Origin: Pedobacter sp.
GTDB taxonomy: Bacteria; Bacteroidota; Bacteroidia; Sphingobacteriales; Sphingobacteriaceae
Length of the DNA stretch: 19,718 nt
Assembly: GCA_004295885.1 (NCBI GenBank)
Contig: SEDG01000019.1
Coordinates: 1-19,718 of the forward strand
Direction: 5' to 3'
The notes below the pieces were generated by a model, which worked only from the letters and a program-made list of their open reading frames with translations, had not been told where the DNA came from and searched no databases. Of the stretch, positions 8,201-16,566 are shown in pieces. How positions within the stretch are numbered: the stretch's first letter is position 1; every line of letters begins with the position of its first letter. The translations under genes were made by a program, and so were the position numbers.

Positions 8201-8479
8201 ATAATTAGGTACGGTGATCGCAAATTTCCCTTTATCGTCTGTTAAGGCTGCTGAAAAATCGGAAACGGCTAGCCTTACTCCTGTAATAGGCTTTTTGGTA
8301 TCGCCGTCTATCACCAACCCGCTTATTTTTTCTCCTGTTAATTTATCAGCTTGAATTTTAACGGTAGTGGTATCGGTACTGTATTGAACGGTATCTGTTT
8401 GTGCAAAGCTAGCGGCCGTGGCCATTAGGCTAAAAGAAAGCAATAACAGTCCCTTTTTTATGATGGTAAAATTATACAT
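5264..8479 (-). CDS. SusC/RagA-family TonB-dependent outer-membrane transporter (SusC-B)
   Basis: A 1071-residue glycan importer powered by TonB. A signal peptide (ending ATAASFAQ near residue 27) is followed by a carboxypeptidase-D regulatory-like domain (about 53-125: ISGLVIDGDTKKPITGVRL, FIGYHTK), then a plug domain (about 160-270: VQGRLSGLNAVRKAG, VFIRGFSS, PLYVVDGMVYD and the SusC signature ESVTLIKDAAATAVYGTKAA). The rest is a beta-barrel ending in FRSFQLGVRVGL. The region before the plug lacks the common DEVVVVGYG-type segment and reads FTEVDLPMGKQSLARTT, so it is a divergent SusC. It lies 30 bp after FAS1-C and overlaps SusD-B by one base, so SusC-B and SusD-B surely form one complex. 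It differs clearly from SusC-A, suggesting a different ligand or chain length. Confidence 0.95.
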   Translation of the reverse strand: MYNFTIIKKGLLLLSFSLMATAASFAQTDTVQYSTDTTTVKIQADKLTGEKISGLVIDGDTKKPITGVRLAVSDFSAALTDDKGKFAITVPNYNSSISVSFIGYHTKIVPVHKGKLATIILWPDTYNSIFTEVDLPMGKQSLARTTAAVDVFKPQGAWNNNSETPMSEVQGRLSGLNAVRKAGTQGIGADVFIRGFSSLYATNQPLYVVDGMVYDVNTYGGSLTLGHRNNPLQGIDLRDIESVTLIKDAAATAVYGTKAANGILAITTNRAKDLATQIDFSAYTGFNLKPKNLPVMNAADFRTYLTDVLSSQGLTSAQIAAKPYMNDNTDPLANPNYYTYHNNTDWQKKVFKNTFDQNYYVKVSGGDNIAKYALSIGYLADKGVIDSTGNNRYNMRFNSDLTLTKKLQATTSLSFTYTEQRLKDQGIAPNTNPIFLSLVKAPFLGVNEVSATGAVSPNLADYDTLQVSNPRSLIEKGLNLKKAYRFFGNINFAYTFSKAFKISNLTGVTYDKTQETTFVPRKGVINYVLPSTFGDSRSGTQVIRYFSVFDDIRLTFDKKIGQAHNIHAALGTRFMSSQSEQDYAIGYNTATDALIGIGNTNAALRYLGGDLGRWSSLNSYLTADYNYKETYFVSAAVAVDQSSRFGRKDVTKSFLSGKTAILPALSAAWLISSEDFMRDYKHIDLLKLRTSLGYVGNDDIGNYNNRQYYVSQNILGLQGLVRGNIANPNIKWEEVLKFNFGADMSLFNERLSLSADYFQNTTYNMLTYVPVTSVGGITSYIDNRGTSRTRGFEFGLNGRVLNNAIKWDVGVNLGTYQNEIKNLPGGTDIITSYAGGTYLTRIGETANVFYGQRTNGVYSTDAEAGSAGLSILNSAGVKVPFKGGDVRFIDSNGDKIIDDADRTIIGDPNPSLYGSVNNAFSYKNWDLSILFSFVTGNDLYNYTRSQLESGSNYYNQTDALRNRWRGNGQVTDVPKAAFGDPMGNARFSDRWIEDGSYLRLRTVNLGYNFVLKTKGIKYVKVYGTANNVFTLTKYLGYDPEFSAGASIFNQGVDTTLEPQFRSFQLGVRVGL

Positions 8480-8509
8480 AGTCGTTTTTTTGAGTCAGGT
8501 TAATTTGTG

Positions 8510-9937
8510 TTATGGCAAAACAGGTTCAAATCTCAAATAATCCAAGATGAGTGTATTCACATTTACACTTGAACTTGTAGCCGATTGTAGCCTAATTTGA
8601 AACAAGCCTAACTGTTGAGGGGTATATTCGCCTAGCAACACTTCGCCATAATTTAGTGGGGTAACGGTTTGTGTGGCGAACAAATCATAAACCAGGGTAG
8701 TTGGATTAAGTATAAAATATCTTTGTGTAAAATTGGCAACCTGAGAATCTCCAGCTGCGCCAGAGATAGCCCTAGCGTAAACCTTATATTTAACAACAGG
8801 CATTTGACTATAGAAGTAATTGATGTAGTAATCTGATACACCGTGATTATAAACCTCAATGTCTTTGTACAATACACCATTATTATCCAATTTTGTTCTA
8901 TACAAGGTATTTCCAGATCGATCTGATCTAAAGGATAATGGTCTTTCTCCTTCTATTTTAAATACGGGTACCTTATCTTTTAGCCTGAAAGGTAAAGCGT
9001 TAACAACATAGACGATACCATTACTTGCACGATAGCTTTTTTGAATGTTAGCTTTATTAATCGGTATTTTAACGCCCCTTGTAGAGATGAGCGTGTCTGG
9101 CAATTTGTCTACGGTATACAATCCTTTAACAGCCAAATCTCTTACCAACGCAGATTGAGTGAAATTCGGGTAATAAAGAGATAACTTTGCCGCTTCAGCG
9201 GTATACCCAGCATCCTGTATCATAAAAAACGTAAACTGTTGGTTTTCAACACGTAAGTCCGCGGTCGAGTTCCAATAAGTATTTCTTGTAACCATTGGCG
9301 GGTTTGGCGCAAAAATTGGCGTACCATTGCTATTATAACCGATAATAGTAGCTTTAGCGCTATCAATTACTAAACCAGTTAAATTACTGATATAATTGGT
9401 TTGTAAGGGCGCATCTGTGCTAGTCAGCATATAATCCCATACATTTAGTTTAGTAGGTACGGCTTTGTCAATAATATAAAGTGCCCCATTTTTAACAAAC
9501 TGTCCATTACCTACAATGCCTGCTTCCTCAAAGTTAGCACCTACAACATTTGCAAATTTCCCGTTCTGCAAATTTACTTTTAGGGTATCGCTCAACCCTT
9601 TTGAAGGCTGGATAGCTGTTAAGGACACATGGTTAGCCACGAAATCTTTTAACTTGGCTGGGTCTGCAGTGATGGAGGCATCTAATGAAGCCAAAGCCGC
9701 ATTTGTAGGTGCCCAAACGGTAAAGGATTGAGATGAAGCTAAAATTCGATCATAGCCTGTACTTTTCAGAAATTCCGTGAACTTACTTAAGTCTCCTTGG
9801 GCAGAGATCTTTTCACTCAGGTTAACCGTATTATCTACATTGGTTACCTCCAAGTGTTCATCCATTACGTTTTTACAGCTACCTAAAAAAATTAGTGCAC
9901 TTAGTAATAGGAAACTATTTAATACATTTTTCTTCAT
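8510..9937 (-). CDS. FAS1 (fasciclin-like) domain lipoprotein FAS1-C with C-terminal beta-sandwich
   Basis: A 475-residue surface lipoprotein. I choose the ATG at 9935-9937: it gives MKKNVLNSFLLLSALIFLGS and then Cys21, a textbook lipoprotein signal. The open frame extends to 10057, but those extra residues are not signal-like and overlap the preceding gene. A FAS1 domain follows: SKFTEFLKSTGYDRIL, then the H1 box SFTVWAPTNAAL (about 70-81), and the H2 region with NGALYIIDKAV. A second, degenerate FAS1 unit spans roughly residues 180-310 and ends GIVYVVNALPF. The last 150 residues form a beta-rich domain ending ILDYLRFEPV, resembling the closing strand of carbohydrate-binding jelly rolls. It sits 61 bp after FAS1-B and 30 bp before SusC-B. 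A glycan-binding role is inferred from context. Confidence 0.85.
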   Translation of the reverse strand: MKKNVLNSFLLLSALIFLGSCKNVMDEHLEVTNVDNTVNLSEKISAQGDLSKFTEFLKSTGYDRILASSQSFTVWAPTNAALASLDASITADPAKLKDFVANHVSLTAIQPSKGLSDTLKVNLQNGKFANVVGANFEEAGIVGNGQFVKNGALYIIDKAVPTKLNVWDYMLTSTDAPLQTNYISNLTGLVIDSAKATIIGYNSNGTPIFAPNPPMVTRNTYWNSTADLRVENQQFTFFMIQDAGYTAEAAKLSLYYPNFTQSALVRDLAVKGLYTVDKLPDTLISTRGVKIPINKANIQKSYRASNGIVYVVNALPFRLKDKVPVFKIEGERPLSFRSDRSGNTLYRTKLDNNGVLYKDIEVYNHGVSDYYINYFYSQMPVVKYKVYARAISGAAGDSQVANFTQRYFILNPTTLVYDLFATQTVTPLNYGEVLLGEYTPQQLGLFQIRLQSATSSSVNVNTLILDYLRFEPVLP

Positions 9938-9998
9938 TACGTTATCTTTTATAAGGCTGAAGAACATCAATCCTTCAACTTCTTGTAATTTTTTAGCT

Positions 9999-11816
9999 TT
10001 ATGGTTTTTGGAACTGAACGCCTTGGGTAGAAAATCTTGGCCAACCCTGTTCTGCATCTACAGGTATAAAATGAATCATATCTAACCAACTTGCTTTAGA
10101 AGTACCACTTCCTGCAATCATAGTCAATCTAATCCAGTGTCTGTCCGTAGTTTGCACATCGATAACACCAGCCAAACGACCTACACAAAAATTCCAACCT
10201 GTAGTATTAACCTGATTCTGTCCTCTCAAAGTACCCTGAAAATCATTAGTAGTGGCCATATAACGCTTAAACCCATTGGTCAACATAAGGGCGTCAGCAT
10301 TCGCCGCTCCTGCCCCAGCCGTGGTTACACCTGAAGCAGATAAATCTTGCCTAAAATCTACCGTATTTGGTAAGACTTGAGCATTTTGCCTACCGATATC
10401 AAACCCAACTTGAAATGCTACAGTATTAGTACTGTTATAGATATAACATATCCAAACTTTATACCTGCCCTTTACCAACATTGGTGTTCTCAGTTCAAAC
10501 CATTGTAACCTTGCTGTACTAGAACCAACAGACATACTTAAGATATCATTAGAATTACGTTTACGAGTAGCGTCTGGCACGGTAACATAATTGTACTCAC
10601 TGCCCTGCGTTACCTTGGCTAAATCGTTGTAAATCATACCACTTAAAATTGGTACATTGTTCGGATACAATTCAATTTGTCCAGCTGCTGCTCCTCGCCA
10701 TTTAGGATTTGCCCTTAATTCTGGCTGATCGGCCACATCCCAATAAACAGGTGCCTGTACACGAACCTTAATGGTAAATGGAGTTTTCACCTCATGTTGT
10801 ACGCCATTAGAAGCAGTGACATCACTATAAGTCCTGTTAATCTCAACTCCCTTTTCAATAACCCCTGCAAACTCGTCTTCATTTAACAAGACACTTTGCC
10901 CAGCAAATTTGGTGGTAATAACCTCTTTGGGCGCCAAGGTATAAATAGCAGGACTACTAATAATATCCGGAACATAAGTTGGTCCCGTAGATAGATGGTA
11001 AGCCATATATAACCATAAGCTATCGGTATGTAATTTAGGATTACCACTTTTAGAATACCTAGCTTTAAAGTCTGCATAATTAGCAAAACCAGCAGCTTTT
11101 AACGCAGAGTCTGATTCTAGTATGGCAGTCTGAAACCTACGTGTAGTATCTAATACCGTCGCTCCATCAACATTTAATGAATCGTAAAATCCAGTTTCTT
11201 TTAAAGCTTGGGTAAAATAAGTATAACGAGCATTGCCTTCAATACTTTTGGCCAAGGTTAAAGTAGCAGGCACCAAAACACGATCTAACACATGGATAAT
11301 GCCATTACCTAAACGAACATTTGACTGGGTAATTTTAGCCGATTTGTTAACGGTATAATTACTTACACCCGCCTCGTTTTTAACACCTGTTTGCAAATAC
11401 TGACCAAACAAAGTGATTTGTGCCAATTTCCCATCAGAAAAACGATTGGTCGCAACCGTATCAGGTAACAAATGATATTTAATCATGTTCTTAGCTTCTT
11501 CTACGGTTAATTGGTCAACCCCAGTTTTGTTATTGCTTTTTAACCAAGCAGTAATAGCGTCGTTGCTTGGAGTAAATAACGTAAACTTGCCATAAGCACC
11601 TAAATAACCAGCTGTTCCTGATCGTTTAATGATTTGAGTCATCAATGAAAATTGATCTGGGTACTTATCTAAATAACCAGTAATATTTACGTCATCCGTT
11701 GTGCTCTGAGTATAAGACTCTTGTTTACAAGAATTGATAAATAACAAAGTTAAAGTGCATATTACTGCCACTATGGCAAAACTGCGAACATTGAAATTAT
11801 TTTTCATGATGATCAT
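9999..11816 (-). CDS. FAS1 (fasciclin-like) domain lipoprotein FAS1-B with C-terminal beta-sandwich
   Basis: A 605-residue lipoprotein. The ATG at 11814-11816 directly follows the SusD-A stop (TAAATG); the ATG at 11805-11807 (MKNNFNVRS) is an alternative with a more typical signal. The lipobox is INSC (Cys30), followed by KQES. The first FAS1 domain covers about residues 45-185: FSLMTQIIKRSG, H1 box KFTLFTPSNDAITAWL (near 77-92), then GNGIIHVLDRVLVP. A second FAS1 unit begins at YTYFTQALKETGFYDSL (near 199) and includes ESDSALKAAGFANYADF. From about residue 350 a long beta-rich region includes WFELRTPMLVKGRYKVWICY and ends near ASWLDMIHFIPVD, like the final strand of a carbohydrate-binding sandwich. 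The architecture parallels FAS1-C. It is translated with SusD-A, and I infer a surface accessory glycan-binding protein. Confidence 0.85.
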   Translation of the reverse strand: MIIMKNNFNVRSFAIVAVICTLTLLFINSCKQESYTQSTTDDVNITGYLDKYPDQFSLMTQIIKRSGTAGYLGAYGKFTLFTPSNDAITAWLKSNNKTGVDQLTVEEAKNMIKYHLLPDTVATNRFSDGKLAQITLFGQYLQTGVKNEAGVSNYTVNKSAKITQSNVRLGNGIIHVLDRVLVPATLTLAKSIEGNARYTYFTQALKETGFYDSLNVDGATVLDTTRRFQTAILESDSALKAAGFANYADFKARYSKSGNPKLHTDSLWLYMAYHLSTGPTYVPDIISSPAIYTLAPKEVITTKFAGQSVLLNEDEFAGVIEKGVEINRTYSDVTASNGVQHEVKTPFTIKVRVQAPVYWDVADQPELRANPKWRGAAAGQIELYPNNVPILSGMIYNDLAKVTQGSEYNYVTVPDATRKRNSNDILSMSVGSSTARLQWFELRTPMLVKGRYKVWICYIYNSTNTVAFQVGFDIGRQNAQVLPNTVDFRQDLSASGVTTAGAGAANADALMLTNGFKRYMATTNDFQGTLRGQNQVNTTGWNFCVGRLAGVIDVQTTDRHWIRLTMIAGSGTSKASWLDMIHFIPVDAEQGWPRFSTQGVQFQKP

Positions 11817-13298
11817 TTATTTCGTGTAAAATGGATTTTGAACCAATAGTGGATCTGCAAAAAGTTCTGCATCTGCAATTGGCATGTAATGACTATTGAC
11901 ATCTCTATACTTAGTAATAGCCGATTGTTGAATAAGTGGCGAAACTGTTCTAGAAACCATATCAAGCAAAACATTCAGTCTTCTATAGTTTTCTCTTTTA
12001 GCTACGCGTAACACATCAAACCAGCGTTTGCCCTCAAACGCAAATTCACGAGAACGCTCTGCCAAGATATAATCTACAATAGCATCTTGGTCAGGATTTA
12101 AAGGGTCAAGTATTTGTGCACTCGAAGTAACCGCATTTCTTTTTAACCTGATCTCATTGATAATGGCGATTGCATCTGCACCACCACCAGTCATGGCTAA
12201 AGCTTCAGCCTTTAACAACATGATATCACTGATTCGATAGGCTTGCCAATTCACGTAAGATGGATTCTCCGTGCCCCATTTTGTTATGCCTAAATCGCCG
12301 CTGTTAAAAAATTCACCAGCCCTGATATCGAAGAAACGATCTGGGTCTATATCATCCGCAGGAAACACATCGGTTACGGTATAGTTGGTGGTGGTGAAAC
12401 GTTTTTTCGGTTGAATCAGTAAATTATAAAACACATTATTAACTGAGTTTTTATTACTGAATTCAAAAATAGTTTCAGTAGAGCTACCATTGTAAAATAC
12501 AGTGTTATACCATGAACCATTTCCATTTTGCAACGCATAAAGCTGAGAGTTGATCACTTTATTACAAGCAGTAATACAATCTGTATAATTATCCATCCAA
12601 AGATAAACGTCAGCCAATAAGGCATTAATAGTATATTTTGTTACCCTACCCTTATCGGAAGCAGTATTGCCATAAGTATTCACAGCTCCAGCCTCTGCTT
12701 TTTTCAAATCTGAAACGATTTGAGCCAGTATTACCGCTGCCGTACTTTTAGGCAGATTTTGTAAATCAACATCCTTTGCAGTTGAAGTTAATTTCAAAGG
12801 CACATCTCTAAAAATCCTTACCAAATAGAAATACATCATCGCCCGCATGGTTAAGGCTTCGGCACTATATGCATTTAGTTGAGCATCCGTTAAAGTTGGA
12901 TCTGTTGTCTTTACGCCAGGCCCATAATCTAATACCGTATTGCAATAATTAATGGTGCGGTAAAAAGCTGCCCAGCTACTTAAAGATGTACTGGATACGA
13001 TGTTTACTTCTGCTGCATTACGTTCATCTTGCGTAGAATTTGTTGTCGGTAAAAGCATGTCTGCCCTTAGCTCACCATGAATAAACATCCATTCGGTAAG
13101 CGATTTATCACCCACACCCGGCGGCGGCGCTAATAATGAAGTATATATTCCGGCAACGGCAGCTTGAATATCTTCTTTGGTTTTCCAAAACTCTTGACGG
13201 GTAATCCCATCTCGAGGCTGCAAATCGAGCCATTTATTACACGAAGTGCCCAATACCAAAATGGCAAATAAACTGATGCTATATATTAATTTTTTCAT
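11817..13298 (-). CDS. SusD/RagB-family outer-membrane lipoprotein (SusD-A)
   Basis: A 493-residue SusD homologue of normal size. MKKLIYSISLFAILVLGTSC is a lipoprotein signal with Cys20. The N-terminal SusD-like domain begins with NKWLDLQPRDGITRQEFWKT, the usual start of the mature protein, and continues to helix-rich TPR-like segments (AEALTMRAMMYFYLVRIF and INALLADVYLWMDNY). The C-terminal RagB/SusD domain carries RISDIMLLKAEALA, INEIRLKRNAV, ILAERSREFAFEGKRWFDVLR and the closing NSHYMPIADAELFADP. It lies 6 bp after SusC-A, its evident partner, and abuts FAS1-B with no gap. SusD-A and SusD-B differ in length and sequence, so the two pairs are not a recent duplication. Confidence 0.95.
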   Translation of the reverse strand: MKKLIYSISLFAILVLGTSCNKWLDLQPRDGITRQEFWKTKEDIQAAVAGIYTSLLAPPPGVGDKSLTEWMFIHGELRADMLLPTTNSTQDERNAAEVNIVSSTSLSSWAAFYRTINYCNTVLDYGPGVKTTDPTLTDAQLNAYSAEALTMRAMMYFYLVRIFRDVPLKLTSTAKDVDLQNLPKSTAAVILAQIVSDLKKAEAGAVNTYGNTASDKGRVTKYTINALLADVYLWMDNYTDCITACNKVINSQLYALQNGNGSWYNTVFYNGSSTETIFEFSNKNSVNNVFYNLLIQPKKRFTTTNYTVTDVFPADDIDPDRFFDIRAGEFFNSGDLGITKWGTENPSYVNWQAYRISDIMLLKAEALAMTGGGADAIAIINEIRLKRNAVTSSAQILDPLNPDQDAIVDYILAERSREFAFEGKRWFDVLRVAKRENYRRLNVLLDMVSRTVSPLIQQSAITKYRDVNSHYMPIADAELFADPLLVQNPFYTK

Positions 13299-13304
13299 GT
13301 CTAG

Positions 13305-16300
13305 TTAAAAATTTGCGGTTAAACCTAAGGTAATCGTTTTAATTGGAGGCGTAGTCGAATTATCCACTACAGTATTTGAACCGTTCAATGAAATTTTAAC
13401 TTCAGGATCTTGTCCTGTATACCTCGTGAACGTATAAATATTTTCCATCATCACGTTTATACTTAAGCTTTTCATACCCAGACGTTTCATGAAATTTTTA
13501 TTGAAATCATATTTGGCAGTTACACTTCTAAACCTTAAATAAGATCCATCCTCTACATAGCGGTCAGAGCCTAAAAAGTTAAAACCTCCACCATACACTG
13601 CTCTCGGGATATCTGTTACATCTCCTTCCGCTTTCCATCTACGTAAAACAGCGGTACTTTGGTTGCTAAAGCCATACATATTGGTGGTGGTAATTTTAGT
13701 TCCGTTAATCAGGTCATTACCCAATCGGTAGCTAAAATTAGCACCTAAGGTAATGTTACCAAACAAGGTAAATTGACTACCAAAACCGCCCGTATATTTT
13801 GGGTTTGAGTTTCCGATGTATACAATGTCCTTATAGTCAATATTACCATCATGGTTAATATCTTCGTACATCGCATCACCTGGTTGGAAAACATAATCGA
13901 TTGAAGGATAAGCAAACCGCATATAAACCTTTTGTCCGTTTGGACCGATAATTTGATTACCGCTTTCATCCAGGGCAATAGTAGAATTAAGGTCTTTATA
14001 TACACCCTTAAATTTAAAGCCATAGAATGAACCAAATGGATTGTTCTCTTGAATAAACACCTTAAATACATTGTTGTCTGTTACCCTACCCTTATTTTCT
14101 CGTGGCGCATAAGGTGAAAGTTCACGGATGATATTTTCGTTTTGTGAGATGTTGAAGAAAGTTTGGATCCTTAAATTTTTCTTTTTCACAGGGATGTAAT
14201 TGGCACTAAACTCCCAACCTTGGTTATCTAACTTACCAATGTTTAAATCTACTGCGCCATAACCGTTATAGGTTGGTATTTGTGTTCCATTAGAAAACAA
14301 GTCATCAGTTGTTTTTTTATAGATATCGAACTCTACATTTAAGTTACCTTTAAGAAAAGAGGCAGTCACACCGACATTTCGCTGCGTTACTTTTTCCCAT
14401 TTAAGTTCTGATAATTCTAAATTGTTAGAATAAACCCCTGCACTGCCTAAATAACTGAAACCATAATTCTGGTAAGTATTTAAGAAGGTATAATCACGGG
14501 TTGGTGCATTACCACTCAAACCATAACTTGCCCTAATGCTTAAATCTTCAATAACTTTGTTCAGTTTTTTCATGAAAGGTTCTCCAGATACCCTCCATCG
14601 TGCACCGATTGTTGGAAATACTCCATATTTATGATTACTCCCGAACCTCGAACTGCCATCACCCCTTACACTTGCATTTACAATATAACGGTCTAAAAAT
14701 TTATACTGTGCAGAAAAAGATAAACCAACCGACCTAGTTTGTGAATAACTTGAACCGGCAGAGCCAGAACTATTCGTACGACCATCAATCGAAGGATCCG
14801 ATAAAAATGAACTTGCCGTATTAGAGACGAACATATTTTGGCCAGTCCTTCTAGAATCGTAACTATCAAAACGGGTAAAAACATTTAAATCATGTTTGTC
14901 GCTTTTTATTTTTGGAGTCCAATTTAAGGTCATGATAGACTGCATCGTAAAACTATCGCCATCACCATCGTATGCCTGATTTACGAAGTTATCTGTAAAG
15001 GGTTTACCTGTCGCAATCTGCGGCAAGAAGGTCTTAGTTTTAGTATTATTGATATCAACCTGAAAACTAGCGTTGAACCTTAAGCTTGGAAGAATTCGAT
15101 AAGCTAGCCTAAAAGTCGGTAATACTTTTTCGCCCAATTGATGGTTTTCTGCAGAACTAGCGAGAGCAACTGGATTATAAGTACCGCTGTTACCATTATA
15201 AGAACCTTGAGCAGTATTAGCGGGGCTAAAAAAGTTCGAGGTAATGTTTCCATATTCATCGTATTCAAACACGGCTTGATTAGGCATTTTTTGGTAAGCA
15301 ACCCCTCTGATGTTCCCTTGATACAAATTTTGATTATCAATATGAGTATATACTAAATCTGCACTAAAGGTAATTTTATTGGATACCTGATAATCTAAAT
15401 TCACCCTTGTACTTAACCTGCCAAGACTTTGCCCAATCGTAGTACCTGAATTGCTGAAATAGTTTAATGACGCACGATACCTCGCTTTTTCACCACCACC
15501 AGAAATAGAAAGGTTATGATCTTGTAAAAAGCCTTTTTTAGTTAATTCATCTAACCAATTCACATTATTACTAAAATTGTAATAGTTATAGGGATCATTT
15601 CTATCATATTGAAATTCCTTCGCAAACTCTGACGTAGAGAATTGACGACCTGCATTATAATACTCTTCTAAGATCAACGTAGAATATTGATTACCATTTA
15701 ACATCGGTATTGGTCCAGGCTGATCCGAATAAGACCCTTTAAAATTATAGGTAATGATTGGAGGGCCAATTGCTCCCCTTTTGGTTGTGATCACTAAAAC
15801 TCCATTAGCAGCTCTGGAACCCCATAGGGCAGTTGCAGCTGCATCTTTTAACACACTTATGGTTAAGATGTCTGATGGAGCAATATTCAATAGCTGTCCG
15901 TAATTGCTCACATCTGAAGTGGCAAAGTTAAAATCTGATGGCACAGAAATATCATAAGGTATATCGTCCACTACGATCAGTGGATCTACAGCGCCATTGA
16001 TAGAAGAAGTACCACGTATCCTGATTTGCATCGGTGCACCAGGATCGCCACTACCTGTAATGTCAATACCTGATAAACGACCTTGTAAGGCTTGGTCAAT
16101 CGACCCAGCCTGCATGTCTTCTAACTCTTTAGCATTGATAGTAGAAATAGCTGAAGTTAGATCTCTTTTATCAATCTGCATACCACTACCGTTATTAGAT
16201 TTGGCTCTAGATGTAATTTTAACTTCATCCATCTGGGTATCATCTGGATCTAGTTGAAAATTAATGATGGCTTTATCAATAAGAATCGGTGTGGTTGATT

Positions 16301-16559
16301 TATAGCCGATAAAAGATACCCTAATTTTATAAGTGGCGTTGGCAACCGGCATAGAGTAATTACCATCAATATCTGTGGAAACCCCTCTAACAATACGACC
16401 ATCCTTATCAAGGATCACGACAGATGCACCCATGACAGGCTGTTTATCCTTTTTATCAATGATTTTACCCTTCACGTTGGTAATTTGTGCATTGGCTACA
16501 AAAGACGCCAGCACACAGCAAAGGATTAAACAAAAACTGTATATATATTTTTTAGTCAT
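13305..16559 (-). CDS. SusC/RagA-family TonB-dependent outer-membrane transporter (SusC-A)
   Basis: A 1084-residue TonB-dependent glycan importer. The signal peptide MTKKYIYSFCLILCCVLASF then VANA precedes Gln25. A carboxypeptidase-D regulatory-like domain occupies about 27-108 (VKGKIIDKKDKQPVMGASV, VSFIGYKST), followed by a TonB-interaction-type segment (QMDEVKITSRAKS). The plug domain (about 130-262) shows LQGRLSGIDITGSGDPGAP, IRIRGTSSI, DPLIVVDDIPYD and the SusC signature SVLKDAAATALWGSRAANG. A 22-strand-type barrel runs to the C-terminal Phe (TITLGLTANF), as expected for outer-membrane assembly. It lies 7 bp after FAS1-A and 6 bp before SusD-A, so these three are co-translated parts of one operon. 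Confidence 0.96.
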   Translation of the reverse strand: MTKKYIYSFCLILCCVLASFVANAQITNVKGKIIDKKDKQPVMGASVVILDKDGRIVRGVSTDIDGNYSMPVANATYKIRVSFIGYKSTTPILIDKAIINFQLDPDDTQMDEVKITSRAKSNNGSGMQIDKRDLTSAISTINAKELEDMQAGSIDQALQGRLSGIDITGSGDPGAPMQIRIRGTSSINGAVDPLIVVDDIPYDISVPSDFNFATSDVSNYGQLLNIAPSDILTISVLKDAAATALWGSRAANGVLVITTKRGAIGPPIITYNFKGSYSDQPGPIPMLNGNQYSTLILEEYYNAGRQFSTSEFAKEFQYDRNDPYNYYNFSNNVNWLDELTKKGFLQDHNLSISGGGEKARYRASLNYFSNSGTTIGQSLGRLSTRVNLDYQVSNKITFSADLVYTHIDNQNLYQGNIRGVAYQKMPNQAVFEYDEYGNITSNFFSPANTAQGSYNGNSGTYNPVALASSAENHQLGEKVLPTFRLAYRILPSLRFNASFQVDINNTKTKTFLPQIATGKPFTDNFVNQAYDGDGDSFTMQSIMTLNWTPKIKSDKHDLNVFTRFDSYDSRRTGQNMFVSNTASSFLSDPSIDGRTNSSGSAGSSYSQTRSVGLSFSAQYKFLDRYIVNASVRGDGSSRFGSNHKYGVFPTIGARWRVSGEPFMKKLNKVIEDLSIRASYGLSGNAPTRDYTFLNTYQNYGFSYLGSAGVYSNNLELSELKWEKVTQRNVGVTASFLKGNLNVEFDIYKKTTDDLFSNGTQIPTYNGYGAVDLNIGKLDNQGWEFSANYIPVKKKNLRIQTFFNISQNENIIRELSPYAPRENKGRVTDNNVFKVFIQENNPFGSFYGFKFKGVYKDLNSTIALDESGNQIIGPNGQKVYMRFAYPSIDYVFQPGDAMYEDINHDGNIDYKDIVYIGNSNPKYTGGFGSQFTLFGNITLGANFSYRLGNDLINGTKITTTNMYGFSNQSTAVLRRWKAEGDVTDIPRAVYGGGFNFLGSDRYVEDGSYLRFRSVTAKYDFNKNFMKRLGMKSLSINVMMENIYTFTRYTGQDPEVKISLNGSNTVVDNSTTPPIKTITLGLTANF

Positions 16560-16566
16560 CGGAGTG

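Noticed and set aside
9938..10057. N-terminal extension of FAS1-C by 40 codons
   Set aside because: The extension overlaps the end of FAS1-B and buries the lipoprotein signal; MKKNVLNS at 9937 gives a standard signal peptide.
3498..16559. The two SusCD pairs as a recent tandem duplication
   Set aside because: The SusC and SusD proteins of the two pairs differ widely in sequence, and the SusDs in length (493 and 588 residues), so they are separate lineages.
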